A DNA stretch of 53,299 bases, taken from positions 1 to 53,299 of the forward strand of contig CBIHON010000033.1 in NCBI GenBank assembly GCA_966211965.1, read 5' to 3'. Source of the DNA: CBIHON01 sp966211965. GTDB taxonomy: Bacteria; Pseudomonadota; Gammaproteobacteria; Burkholderiales; Burkholderiaceae_D. Made by a program: the position numbers and the translations under genes. The notes under the pieces are model-generated. The model did not search any database. It worked only from the letters and a program-made list of their open reading frames with translations, and was not told the origin of the DNA. Position 1 is the first letter of the stretch. Every line of letters starts with the position of its first letter. Positions 1 to 11,431 of the stretch are shown here, one piece after another.

Positions 1-52
1 GACAGCGTCCGATTATAAAAATCGCAGACCCTACGTCATTTCGCCAACCGCT

Positions 53-1510
53 CTAACGCTTGGGCGTGCCGCCTAGCAGGGCCGCAACCTTGGCCTTTTG
101 CGGCTTGGCCGGCGCAGCGCCTGCAGCTTCCTTGTTTTCCGATACGGTCGAGCTCGAAGGCTCATACGGCTTCAAGAACCACGGATCGATTTTTTCCTTG
201 CGCGGCGCGGGAGGATAAGAACTGCGTCCCGGCGAGGCATTCCGTGACGACGGTGCGCCGCGGCGCGCATCGCCATCCTCCCGGCGCGGCGCACGGCGCT
301 CGCCGCCACGCTCACTTCGCACGTGCGGCACGAAGCCGGCAAGCTGCGCCGGCACGAACTTGTGCTTGATCATCTTTTCAATATCGGCCAGCAGGCGCTC
401 ATCCTTGTCGGAATACAGCGAAATCGCATCGCCCGATGCGCCGGCGCGGCCGGTGCGGCCGATCCGATGTACGTAATCTTCCGCGTTATAAGGCAGATCG
501 AAATTGATCACGCAAGGCAATTCGGCGATATCGAGTCCGCGCGCAGCGACGTCGGTAGCGACCAGCACATCGATCGTGCCATTCTTGAAGGCTTCCAGCG
601 CGGTCATGCGTTCTGCCTGCGATTTATCGCCGTGAATCGCGGAGGCATTGATGCCTTCCTGCTCCAGCTGCCGCGCCAGGCGCGAAGCGCCAATCTTGGT
701 ATTGGAGAACACCAGCACCTGTTTCAATTGCCGGCCGCGAATCAGGTAGGCCACTGCCTCACGCTTGACATCCTCGTCGACCTTGTACACTGCCTGGGTC
801 ACGGTATCGGCCGTGGCATTGCTGCGCGCGACTTCGATGGTGACGGGATTCTTCAGGAAGCTGGCGGCCAGTTTCTTGATCTCGCCGGAGAAGGTGGCGG
901 AAAACATCAGGTTCTGGCGCTGCTTCGGCAACAGGTTGATAATGCGCTGCAAGTCCGGCAGGAAACCCATGTCCAGCATACGGTCGGCTTCATCCATCAC
1001 CAGTATCTGCGTCTGCGACAGATTCAGTGTTTTTTGCTGCACATGATCAAGCAGGCGCCCCGGCGTAGCGATGACGATTTCGACACCGGCACGCAACGCG
1101 GCGGTTTGCGGCGCCATGTCCATGCCGCCGAACACGACGGTCGAGCGCAAGGGAGTATAGCGGGAATAGGCTTTCACGTTGTCCGCAACCTGGTCGGCCA
1201 ATTCGCGCGTCGGCGTCAAGACCAGCGCACGCACCGGATGCCGCGCCGGCGAGGCACTGGTATTGGCGTGCGCCAACAGCAACTGAATGATCGGCAGAGA
1301 AAAACTGGCGGTCTTGCCGGTCCCGGTTTGCGCTGCCCCCATTACGTCGCGCCCTTGCAGTACGACAGGAATGGCCTCGGCCTGAATCGGCGTCGGATGA
1401 ACATAGCTCTGGTCGGCAAGCGCGCGCAAGATTTCGGCGGACAAGCCGAAGTCTTCAAAACGGACGGCTGGCGCGACGTGTAGCGCGGCTTCTGACTGAT
1501 TGTCGGACAT
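53..1510 (-). CDS. rhlE: DEAD-box ATP-dependent RNA helicase (RhlE-like)
   Basis: 485-residue ATP-dependent RNA helicase, expected to unwind short RNA duplexes during ribosome assembly or RNA turnover. All core motifs are visible in order: Q motif PTPIQAEAIP (about residue 39), Walker A AAQTGTGKT (about 59), PTRELA (about 100), VMDEADRML (about 173), SAT in MFSATF (about 205) and motif VI HRIGRTGRAG (about 350). The C-terminal roughly 90 residues are basic and low complexity (RGGERRAPRRED), typical of RNA-binding tails in this family. The ATG lies only 6 nt after the encoded CCA of the upstream tRNA-Ile gene, and the only Shine-Dalgarno-like GGGAGG (1524-1529) is inside the tRNA 3' half, 13 nt from the ATG. 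Family is certain; the exact paralogue name (RhlE versus another RhlE-type helicase) is not. Confidence 0.93.
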   Translation of the reverse strand: MSDNQSEAALHVAPAVRFEDFGLSAEILRALADQSYVHPTPIQAEAIPVVLQGRDVMGAAQTGTGKTASFSLPIIQLLLAHANTSASPARHPVRALVLTPTRELADQVADNVKAYSRYTPLRSTVVFGGMDMAPQTAALRAGVEIVIATPGRLLDHVQQKTLNLSQTQILVMDEADRMLDMGFLPDLQRIINLLPKQRQNLMFSATFSGEIKKLAASFLKNPVTIEVARSNATADTVTQAVYKVDEDVKREAVAYLIRGRQLKQVLVFSNTKIGASRLARQLEQEGINASAIHGDKSQAERMTALEAFKNGTIDVLVATDVAARGLDIAELPCVINFDLPYNAEDYVHRIGRTGRAGASGDAISLYSDKDERLLADIEKMIKHKFVPAQLAGFVPHVRSERGGERRAPRREDGDARRGAPSSRNASPGRSSYPPAPRKEKIDPWFLKPYEPSSSTVSENKEAAGAAPAKPQKAKVAALLGGTPKR

Positions 1511-1516
1511 GATATA

Positions 1517-1595
<79 letters not shown>

Positions 1596-1623
1596 AATTC
1601 TTTCATGCGGGTAAAACCCGCTC

Positions 1624-1651
1624 AATATACTTTATTTAAGACTAATCCCAA
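1624..1651 (-). promoter_or_regulatory. Candidate sigma-70 promoter for tRNA-Ile
   Basis: On the minus strand TTGGGA and TATATT are separated by 16 bp. The predicted start, near 1616, leaves about 20 nt of leader before the tRNA, and that leader contains the small hairpin GCGGGTTTTACCCGC. It would also drive the helicase. Confidence 0.42.
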
Positions 1652-1766
1652 AGCAGAAACACGATTTGATGCAGGTGCGGATCTTATTGACGACTCGATC
1701 CGCGGTACAACGCTTCGTGGGCATCGTCCGCTCCTACCGTGCTTGCAATGTTTGGGCAAGTCCTGA

Positions 1767-4298
<2,532 letters not shown>

Positions 4299-4314
4299 GG
4301 AGTCAAAACCACCA

Positions 4315-4434
4315 CTAAGAAGCTGTCAACAAAACGTAGCGAGCTGCACAAGATCGCAACGAAGAGTACTCCGTACGCCGCGCACCGCACCCCTGAGATC
4401 GGACCATGCAGTAGTTTTGTTGACAGCTTCTAAG
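4315..4434. repeat. Palindromic element, family C (18-bp perfect terminal inverted repeats)
   Basis: A 120-bp element between dnaG and rpoD. The arms AGAAGCTGTCAACAAAAC (4318-4335) and its exact reverse complement (4414-4431) are extended outward to CTAAG and CTAAG, giving CTWAG ends. Inside is GTAC-TCC-GTAC (4366-4376), followed by a roughly 33-bp segment (4373-4405, containing GCACCG and CCTGAGAT) that closely matches the core of the family B elements at 12780 and 42416, although the arms are unrelated. It lies downstream of the likely rpoD promoter, so it should be transcribed in the rpoD leader. Confidence 0.85.
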
Positions 4435-4455
4435 ACATTGAATCTAAAGCCTTAA

Positions 4456-4484
4456 AGTATAGCATACGGAGCAATATTCTCCAG
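4456..4484 (-). promoter_or_regulatory. Candidate internal promoter for rpoD
   Basis: The minus strand shows an extended -10, TGCTATACT (4456-4464), with a weak -35 CTGGAG 17 bp upstream (4479-4484). It lies downstream of the dnaG stop and about 160 bp before the rpoD ATG. The resulting roughly 150-nt leader would contain the family C palindrome. The MMS operon of other bacteria also has a separate rpoD promoter in this position. Confidence 0.45.
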
Positions 4485-4504
4485 TCCTGCCGAGTTGAAG
4501 CCGT

Positions 4505-6301
4505 CTACCGCAACGCAATCTCTGCCTCAGCCTGACGCCGCAACTGCTCCTGCTGCTGCATCAATTCGCGATAGCGGATACGAGCCTCTTCTCCACCCAG
4601 CCCGGCCGCTGCCAAACGTTCCATTTCCGCTTTCAACAACTTCATTTTAGTCTGACGCACGGCGCCCGCCAGTTCCAATCGGGCGGTATCGACTTCCGAT
4701 TCGGACTCGGCCGCGATTTCAGCGATCAGCGTATCGAAATCCGCCCCGCTTGCGCGCAAATTTTCGGCCAGCGCGGCAAAATTGGCTTGCGGCCCAAGCG
4801 CGCGACCGGCCGCAATCAATTGTTCCAGCAATTCCGCACGGTCTGGCGCGAAATATGCGGCCGCCTCCAAAGCCTGCTGATCCAGTTCCGCCACCAGCAC
4901 CGGATGCGCGACCAACAGGCGCATGATTTGCCGCTCCAGGCCGACCGGCGCCGGCCGGCTGCTGCGCGGCGGCGCCACTTTCGTACGCGCAATCGGCTGC
5001 GCCAATTCAAATAAGGCCTCGATTTCCGCCGGCGTGGTTTGCGTGACATGCGCCAAGCTGCGCACAATTTGCAATCGCAAGGACGAGGGCGGCATCGCTT
5101 GCAGCAAGGGCTTGGCATCGAACTGGGTGCGAGCCCGGCCTTCCGGCGTCCCAAGATCGTTTTCGCCGGTCACTTCGTTCAACAGGAACTGGGAAAACGG
5201 CATGGCGTCCTGCACCTGTTGCAGAAACGCCTCTGTCCCAAAGGCGCGAATATAACTGTCCGGATCATGCTCGGCCGGCAGGAACAGGAATTTCATGACC
5301 TTGTTGTCGCTGGCATGCGGCAAGCAGGCATCCAATGCCCGCCGTGCGGCACGGCGTCCTGCCTTGTCGCCATCGAAACTGAAAATCACCTGATCAGTCT
5401 GGCGCAACAGCTTTTGCACATGCGTCGGCGTACACGCCGTGCCAAGTGTGGCGACACATTGCGGAAAGCCAAGCTGAGCCAGCGCCACCACATCCATGTA
5501 ACCTTCAGTCACCAGCACGTAGCCGGCATCCCGTATGGCTTGACGCGCTTCGAACAAGCCGTATAACTCGCTGCCTTTTTGAAATAGGGGCGTCTCGGGC
5601 GAATTCAAGTATTTCGGCTCGCCGCCATCAAGGACTCGCCCGCCGAATCCGATCACCTGCCCCTTGATATTGCGGATCGGGAACATGATGCGGTCGCGGA
5701 ACCGGTCGTAACGCTTACGGTTGGCGCCATCCTCATCGGTTCTGTCGATGACAAGGCCGGCCTCGACCAACGCCGTCGCCTCATAGTCGGGGAATACGGC
5801 ACGCAAGCTATCCCAACCGTCCGGTGCGTAACCCATGCCGAAGCGCACCGCGATTTCACCGGTCAAGCCGCGCCCGATCAAATAATTTTTGGCGCGCTCG
5901 GCACCGCGCAATTGATGACGGTAATAATCGCAGGCTTGCGTCATGGCATCAGACAAGGCCAAACTTCTGGCTTGCACTTCGGCACGCTGCGCCGGAGGCA
6001 GCTTGTCTTCATTGTCGGGCACGATCATGCCGACGTTTTGCGCCAAGTCCTTGACCGCATCGACAAATCCCATGCCGGAATATTCGATCAGGAAACCGAT
6101 CGCCGTGCCATGTGCACCGCAACCGAAGCAGTGATAAAACTGCTTGGCCGGACTGACGGTAAAACTAGGGGATTTTTCGTTATGAAAGGGGCATAAACCC
6201 ATGAAGTTGGCGCCACCCTTCTTCAGTTGCACGTAACGGCCCACCACGTCGACGATATCGACGCGGTTGAGCAGATCCTGGATGAAAGATTGCGGAATCA
6301 A
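4505..6301 (-). CDS. dnaG: DNA primase
   Basis: 598-residue replicative primase that makes RNA primers for the DnaB-led replisome. The N-terminal CHC2 zinc-binding domain is seen at GLCPFHNEKSPSF ... YHCFGCGAHG (about 36-66). The Toprim catalytic core includes VTEGYMDVVAL (about 265) and the acidic FSFDGDKAGRRAA stretch. The C-terminal roughly 150 residues are Glu/Ala/Leu-rich and helical, as in the DnaB-interacting domain. Length is close to E. coli DnaG (581 aa). It lies 40 bp downstream of yqeY and about 200 bp upstream of rpoD on the same strand, the classical primase-sigma pairing. Confidence 0.97.
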   Translation of the reverse strand: MIPQSFIQDLLNRVDIVDVVGRYVQLKKGGANFMGLCPFHNEKSPSFTVSPAKQFYHCFGCGAHGTAIGFLIEYSGMGFVDAVKDLAQNVGMIVPDNEDKLPPAQRAEVQARSLALSDAMTQACDYYRHQLRGAERAKNYLIGRGLTGEIAVRFGMGYAPDGWDSLRAVFPDYEATALVEAGLVIDRTDEDGANRKRYDRFRDRIMFPIRNIKGQVIGFGGRVLDGGEPKYLNSPETPLFQKGSELYGLFEARQAIRDAGYVLVTEGYMDVVALAQLGFPQCVATLGTACTPTHVQKLLRQTDQVIFSFDGDKAGRRAARRALDACLPHASDNKVMKFLFLPAEHDPDSYIRAFGTEAFLQQVQDAMPFSQFLLNEVTGENDLGTPEGRARTQFDAKPLLQAMPPSSLRLQIVRSLAHVTQTTPAEIEALFELAQPIARTKVAPPRSSRPAPVGLERQIMRLLVAHPVLVAELDQQALEAAAYFAPDRAELLEQLIAAGRALGPQANFAALAENLRASGADFDTLIAEIAAESESEVDTARLELAGAVRQTKMKLLKAEMERLAAAGLGGEEARIRYRELMQQQEQLRRQAEAEIALR

Positions 6302-6341
6302 GGTGTTTCAGTAGTAAGCATTCGCTGCTTAGACCACAGAT

Positions 6342-6791
6342 TCAGGCTTTTGACAGCGCAGCCTTCACCAATCCGGATACCGCGGTCATATCGGCGCGGC
6401 CAGCGAGTTTCGGTTTCAGTACGGCCATGACCTTGCCCATGTCTTGCGGACCGGCAGCGCCGCTGGCGGCAACCGCCGCAGCAACTTCCGCCTGCACTTC
6501 GGCGTCGGACAGGGCTGCCGGCATATACGCCGACAACACGGCGACTTCCGCCTTTTCGACATCGGCCAGATCTTGCCGCCCGCCGGCCTCAAACTGGCTG
6601 ATGGAATCCTTGCGTTGCTTGATCATCTTTTCGATGATGGCGAGGACGATGGTATCCGTAATTTCAATGCGCTCGTCAACTTCTTTTTGCTTGATGGCGG
6701 CGGTCAGCAAGCGGATGGTGCCGAGCTTGCCCATTTCCTTGGCGCGCATTGCCGCCTTCATGTTCTCAGTGATTTTCTCTTTCAGGCTCAT
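6342..6791 (-). CDS. yqeY: YqeY/GatB-related domain protein
   Basis: 149-residue protein of the YqeY family, related to the C-terminal tRNA-interacting domain of GatB but lacking the GatB catalytic part. Motifs seen: IRLLTAAIKQKEVDER near the N terminus and the Ala-rich tail MGKVMAVLKPKLAGRADM typical of the family. The ATG at 6791 is chosen because GGAG lies 5 nt upstream; an in-frame TTG at 6812 would add seven residues (MTDIGVC). It sits between rpsU and dnaG, a position common for this family. The biochemical role is unknown; a link to tRNA amidation or aminoacylation quality control is only suggested by the fold. Confidence 0.9.
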   Translation of the reverse strand: MSLKEKITENMKAAMRAKEMGKLGTIRLLTAAIKQKEVDERIEITDTIVLAIIEKMIKQRKDSISQFEAGGRQDLADVEKAEVAVLSAYMPAALSDAEVQAEVAAAVAASGAAGPQDMGKVMAVLKPKLAGRADMTAVSGLVKAALSKA

Positions 6792-6883
6792 GCATACTCC
6801 AATGTCTGTCAAAAACGATCAACATGCGCGCCGAATCAAGGCGCGAAAATCAAACCCCAAGAAAACATCGCGCGAAAAACGTC

Positions 6884-6917
6884 AAAACCCGCTGCGGACC
6901 AACACCGGAGCGGGTTT
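6884..6917 (-). terminator. Putative attenuating terminator downstream of rpsU
   Basis: On the minus strand AAACCCGCT pairs with AGCGGGTTT, with an additional inner CGG/CCG pair, followed by only a short U run (TTTTGAC). It lies between rpsU and yqeY-dnaG, where the E. coli macromolecular synthesis operon carries a partial terminator that lowers dnaG expression relative to rpsU. Confidence 0.5.
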
Positions 6918-6973
6918 GCGTACACCTTGTGACGCACTTCAAGGCAGCCGCACAGCGCGCGCGGCAAAAAAAT

Positions 6974-7186
6974 TCAGTACAGCTTCTTTGGCAATTGCTG
7001 GCTGCGGATGCGCTTATAGTGGCGCTTCACGGCAGCGGCGAGCTTGCGCTTACGCTCAGCAGTCGGCTTCTCGTAAAACTCGCGCGCACGCAACTCGGTC
7101 AACAAACCGGTTTTTTCAATGGTGCGCTTGAAGCGACGCATGGCGACTTCGAACGGCTCGTTTTCTTTTAGGCGAATTGTGGTCAT
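6974..7186 (-). CDS. rpsU: 30S ribosomal protein bS21
   Basis: 70-residue, very basic ribosomal protein of the small subunit, near the mRNA exit and anti-Shine-Dalgarno region. The characteristic sequence is seen: MTTIRLKENEPFEVAMRRFK at the start, FYEKPTAERKRKLAAAVKRH in the second half and a basic C terminus. Length matches the family (70-71 aa). First gene of the rpsU-yqeY-dnaG-rpoD operon, so its promoter is the main entry for the operon. Confidence 0.97.
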   Translation of the reverse strand: MTTIRLKENEPFEVAMRRFKRTIEKTGLLTELRAREFYEKPTAERKRKLAAAVKRHYKRIRSQQLPKKLY

Positions 7187-7226
7187 GTAAACTCAAACCA
7201 AGGTTAGGTTTTATGGGAAGAGCGAG

Positions 7227-7255
7227 ACTATAGCAGTAAAAAATGAGAAAGGGAA
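7227..7255 (-). promoter_or_regulatory. Candidate promoter of the rpsU-yqeY-dnaG-rpoD operon
   Basis: The minus strand has -10 TATAGT (7227-7232), 17-bp spacer and weak -35 TTCCCT (7250-7255), about 40 bp before the rpsU ATG in an AT-richer patch. Only the -10 is convincing. Confidence 0.4.
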
Positions 7256-7309
7256 CCCTTTTCTTGCGCAAAGGTTTTCGTATTCTCATTTTTTCAAGAT
7301 GCCCGGCCC

Positions 7310-10300
7310 TTAGCTTTGCCGATCGTCCTGAGCGGTTGAGGTCTCAACCGAGACCGTCGCGCCCATTTTTCGCCTACGCCACAAGCCGCCTTGTCCGAAT
7401 GCAGCCCATCCCCATTTCAGCCAGACCAGCAACGACCATGCAAGCCAAAGCGCCCATGCCAGCATCAGTCCGCGATAAGCCAGTATCGGCAACGAAAAAG
7501 TCCATGCCTGGGGCAAATCGGGCCCGGCGCGGTCGAGATACCAGCGCAGCAGTCCGGCGTCGGAATCATTACCGCTCACCTGCATTTCAGGCAGACCGAG
7601 CAGTCCACCTTCCACCGCAGCGAACAGGGTCGCCAGCATGGCCAGCGTAAGGGCAACGTAACCTAGCTGGCGCAGGTTGAAAAACCAGCGCGGCCGCTCG
7701 GAACCCGTATCGCCAGCACGCCAGGCCAGCGCAAAAAACCAGGAAACCACCAGCACGGCGGCCCACCAATCGACTTGGGTCAAACCCAGCGCCAGCAGCA
7801 GCCATTGATATGTCTTAAGTGGCACGCCGCGCAAACGGCCGAGCGCGAAGGCGATGGCCAGCATCACCAGCAGCTTGCCCCAGAACAGAATCGCGGGGCC
7901 AATACCGGGTCCGGAGACGAGTAATAACCAGCGCCCCTGCGGCATATGTAGATCGATGCGGCTATTGACGCTGGAAAGGTTCAGGCCGGCCGGCAGCGTC
8001 GTGTAACTGGCTGCCATGCCCTGGTCGACACTCCAGACCAATTCGACCTGTTGTTTGCCGGGTGCAATCGGTAGCGTCACTTGACGGCCGCTGGCGCGTA
8101 TCGGACGCGGCTGGCCGTTGATGCTGACGCTTTTCAAAATCGCCCCCGGCGGCAAGATCATGTTGTGGTCGATGCCGCGGCTGCTGCGCAGCACCACCGA
8201 CAACTGGTAATCCGTCACGCGCGAGCCGGGCCGGGCTGTCAGGGCCGAACTGTCGATCGTCAAGGTCTGGCCGGGAATCGCCTGCGGCCGTTCGATCTTA
8301 AGCTTGAGACTCTCTCCCGGCCACGGCCGGAACGCCAGGTCGGCATCCGGATTCGCATCCGGCGCCACCGGCGGGATACCTTCCGCATCGACATGCCATA
8401 GCGTCGAGGCGGCGACGATCCAGGTTTCGGCCCAGCCAGTGTCCTTGGCCGCGTTGAGCATGATTGCATTGGCTTGGGCAAGGTTCGAACTCCAGCTCAT
8501 GGAATCAGCCTGCGGCCCCAAATTGACCAATACCTTGCCATCCTTGACGTTGACGCCCGCGGTCGTAACGGATTCTCCCGGCAGCAAGGGAATCTGGGCC
8601 AGGGCCGGCACGCCGAGAGGCGATTCGCGCCTTACCGTGGTTTCGACACGCCAAAGCAAGTCCAGCACCAACCTGCGCTCCACCCGCAGGAATGGCGGCA
8701 ATACCGGCGCTTCGCCGCCGGCTTCGGCTTTCTGGCGGCACGTCAGTTGCAAGGTGTCGGCCACGCCGGCATCGTCGGACAAGCCGGCGACGTCCCACCC
8801 GGCGGCATTGACCTCAACCCGGCGGGGCTTGCGCGGCAACGGCAATTGCACAGTGTCGCGCACCGGCAATTCCCCTTCGAGTTCAACCCTGTGCTTGCCG
8901 GCCGGGGTCAGCAGCCACAAACCGCCCTCTTCGTCGCGCTGCACGTAGGCCACTTTGCCGTCCAGCCGCGCTGCACGCGGCAACCATTGCTTGGCGCCGC
9001 CGGGCAATGGCAGGGCAGTATCAACGGCAGCATCGACCTCCAGTCCAAGCTTCAGTATGGCGCCTGCGGCCTGCACCGAAAGACGTGAGATTTCTGCGCA
9101 TTCGGGCAGGCACTCGGCCGGACGCATCAATTTTTCCTTGAGTTGCGACAGGATTTTTTCATCCGGCATCTGGGCCTTGGCGGCATCCGGGTTCAAGACG
9201 GCAGCAAATGCCAGCATCACTAACGCAATTTCCTTGCCGTAGCGAGCAAGGCCCTTGCCGACGCGGCCGGGACGCAGCGGCATTCCGGCGATCCGTGCCA
9301 GCAGCAAGGCCAGCAAGACAATCCGCAGCAACACCAGGATCTTGTTGACCGCAGGGGAAATCAGCCACAAATCAAGCTGCTGATCCTGCCGCACCGGGCC
9401 ATCCCAACTCAGACGGCATTCATGCCAGCGCCAGTCGGGCAAGCCGGGACCGGTTTGCACCTTGGCGTCGGGGTCGGCGGTTTGGTAGCTGCGCTGTGAG
9501 GACGGCTCAGGGCTTGCTTTTAACTTGGAGCGGCCAAGTACGCTTACAGACGATGATTCCTCCACTTTATCGGCCATTTCGCTTTTTGGCGCGGCAGCGG
9601 TCGCGGGTTGGGCCGCAGCCGCGACCTCTTCCGATTTCGATGCAAAACCGAAAGTGAATTGCGTATCGGCGCCGCGCTCCAGTACCGGATATAGCGCACC
9701 GCGCAACTGCGCCGTGGCAAACGCAAGTGTGATCAGCAGCAGAACCAGCATGCTGAGCCGCCCCATCCAGACGACGGCTGTTTCAAATCGGCCCACTGGC
9801 AAGACCCGCAGCAAGGCCACCGTCGCCAGTGGCAGCAGCCATGCATAGCGCGGCGCATCCGGTTCCTGGAAGGAGAGGACCAGCGCAAGCAAGGCAAGAA
9901 CACCCCAGCCGCGCCCCCATAGACGGCCTAAAGCCAGCGCGATGATCAGCACCAGGAAGAAATCCAGCAAATTCCAACGCGCCAGCCAAGCGCCGTCAGC
10001 CCGGTCTGCACCGCCTGCATGCAACAAGCGCCAGCCGGCCGGCAAGGCCAAGTCCATCGACACTTTGTCAAAATCGTGTTTCCATCCCACGGCGGGGAAG
10101 CTGCGCGGCGCATCGGGGGCCAGGCTGTCGGCGCTCAGGTTCAAGCGGCCGCGCTTGACCTCGACCCCGGCCAACTTGTCGGCTCCCCTCGTGATCAGTT
10201 GGTCCTGGCCTGCCACGTCGACCCGCCCCAGTTGCGCTGTGGAACCCATGCTCAAACGTGCGGCGCGACTCATTTCACCCTGAATGCGGTCGCTGATACT

Positions 10301-11383
10301 CATGCTTTGACCGTCGAAGCTGAGCCATAGCCTGCGCGCCAGCGTCAGCTTGTCCGGCGGCGGGTCGCTGTCGCCGCGCCGGATCTCCTTCAGGCCGAAA
10401 CTTGAACCGGCCCGCATCAGATAAGCAGGCAGGCGGCGCCAGTCCTCCGGCAACGTGGTTTGCTGCGGATCGACGCTGGGCACGCCTTCGATCGATGCGG
10501 TGCGCAGCAGCGGCGCCGCCTCGAACACCCACACCTCTTCCTCTGCAATCAGGCCGGAAACCGGCGGCAAAGCCAGCGTCTTCACCGGCCCCGGATGGCG
10601 CGCCACCAATACCACGTCCCAGGTGCCGGGCCGCGCTTGCAGCTTGAGACTGCCGTCTTGCGCCAGCACCGCCGGCAACGGAGACACCAGTTCTTTCGGG
10701 ATCAGATCAGGCAGCAGCGCGCGGCCGATCGACAGTTCGCGGCTTTTGCCCGAGACGTCGAGACGGATGCGGGTTTCGACCGTGAGCAGGACCCCGTCGA
10801 CGATCTTGCGATGAACCCGAACCTGGGTTTGCTCGGCCCTCTCGGCATCCGCTTTGCGCTGCAACCAGAGCCGGTTGTCGTCGTCGCGCACCGCTTGCGC
10901 CACCGGACGGCCTTCGAGTTCGAGACGGACAAGTCCGACATCGGCGGGCAAGGCCAAGGACTCTGGCAATTCCTTCCAAAAAAAGCGGCCGCTGATGCGA
11001 TGGCTGCCGGCGGCGAGTTTGAGGGAGGGCGCACCTTCCCTGCTGACTACGGCGGCCGGCTTGCCGTCGACGCTCACCTCTTGCGGCCAATTGTGTTCAT
11101 CACCCGGCAACGCAATCCAGGTGTCCCTGTAGGCGCTCCAATCCTGGGTAAAGCTTGCGCCCGTGGCAAGGGCCTTCAAGTCCAGGGCACCGGGCCAAGC
11201 GCAATGCCGCGCATCGGCATCGTTGAACAGGTGCGGACAACCGGCCCTGTCTTCGCCGTCGAGCACCCAAGGCACCCAGGATTTCAGCGGGTCGGGAATG
11301 TCATGGCGCGCCAGCGGCGCAGCGTTGGCCAAGCCGACCAAAGACAAAAGGATGAAGGCGAGTGCGATCCAGCGCTTGAGCAT
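7310..11383 (-). CDS. Large exported/membrane protein of unknown function (1357 aa)
   Basis: I do not recognise a named family. The protein starts with a clear signal peptide (MLKRWIALAFILLSLVGLANA). Long beta-rich extracytoplasmic stretches alternate with hydrophobic clusters: around residues 475-570 (LLDFFLVLIIALALGRLW and following), around 690-740, and several segments in the C-terminal 180 residues ending with LMLAWALWLAWSLLVWLKWG. Between the first two clusters is a Ser/Ala-rich linker (SKSEEVAAAAQPATAAA). The last roughly 20 residues are polar. Layout suggests a periplasmic domain anchored by multiple helices, perhaps an envelope-stress or polymer-related protein, but no catalytic motif is evident. 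It stands alone between rpsU and the flavoprotein gene, all on the minus strand. The frame is open throughout, so the gene appears intact. Confidence 0.85.
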   Translation of the reverse strand: MLKRWIALAFILLSLVGLANAAPLARHDIPDPLKSWVPWVLDGEDRAGCPHLFNDADARHCAWPGALDLKALATGASFTQDWSAYRDTWIALPGDEHNWPQEVSVDGKPAAVVSREGAPSLKLAAGSHRISGRFFWKELPESLALPADVGLVRLELEGRPVAQAVRDDDNRLWLQRKADAERAEQTQVRVHRKIVDGVLLTVETRIRLDVSGKSRELSIGRALLPDLIPKELVSPLPAVLAQDGSLKLQARPGTWDVVLVARHPGPVKTLALPPVSGLIAEEEVWVFEAAPLLRTASIEGVPSVDPQQTTLPEDWRRLPAYLMRAGSSFGLKEIRRGDSDPPPDKLTLARRLWLSFDGQSMSISDRIQGEMSRAARLSMGSTAQLGRVDVAGQDQLITRGADKLAGVEVKRGRLNLSADSLAPDAPRSFPAVGWKHDFDKVSMDLALPAGWRLLHAGGADRADGAWLARWNLLDFFLVLIIALALGRLWGRGWGVLALLALVLSFQEPDAPRYAWLLPLATVALLRVLPVGRFETAVVWMGRLSMLVLLLITLAFATAQLRGALYPVLERGADTQFTFGFASKSEEVAAAAQPATAAAPKSEMADKVEESSSVSVLGRSKLKASPEPSSQRSYQTADPDAKVQTGPGLPDWRWHECRLSWDGPVRQDQQLDLWLISPAVNKILVLLRIVLLALLLARIAGMPLRPGRVGKGLARYGKEIALVMLAFAAVLNPDAAKAQMPDEKILSQLKEKLMRPAECLPECAEISRLSVQAAGAILKLGLEVDAAVDTALPLPGGAKQWLPRAARLDGKVAYVQRDEEGGLWLLTPAGKHRVELEGELPVRDTVQLPLPRKPRRVEVNAAGWDVAGLSDDAGVADTLQLTCRQKAEAGGEAPVLPPFLRVERRLVLDLLWRVETTVRRESPLGVPALAQIPLLPGESVTTAGVNVKDGKVLVNLGPQADSMSWSSNLAQANAIMLNAAKDTGWAETWIVAASTLWHVDAEGIPPVAPDANPDADLAFRPWPGESLKLKIERPQAIPGQTLTIDSSALTARPGSRVTDYQLSVVLRSSRGIDHNMILPPGAILKSVSINGQPRPIRASGRQVTLPIAPGKQQVELVWSVDQGMAASYTTLPAGLNLSSVNSRIDLHMPQGRWLLLVSGPGIGPAILFWGKLLVMLAIAFALGRLRGVPLKTYQWLLLALGLTQVDWWAAVLVVSWFFALAWRAGDTGSERPRWFFNLRQLGYVALTLAMLATLFAAVEGGLLGLPEMQVSGNDSDAGLLRWYLDRAGPDLPQAWTFSLPILAYRGLMLAWALWLAWSLLVWLKWGWAAFGQGGLWRRRKMGATVSVETSTAQDDRQS

Positions 11384-11431
11384 GAGTGCGTCCAGAGGAA
11401 GTGGAGACGTGTGATGCGTTTTACGCGAATC

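Noticed and set aside
4315..4434. Typical insertion sequence
   Set aside because: Too short to encode a transposase and no clear target-site duplication beyond the CTWAG ends; best described as a non-autonomous palindromic element.
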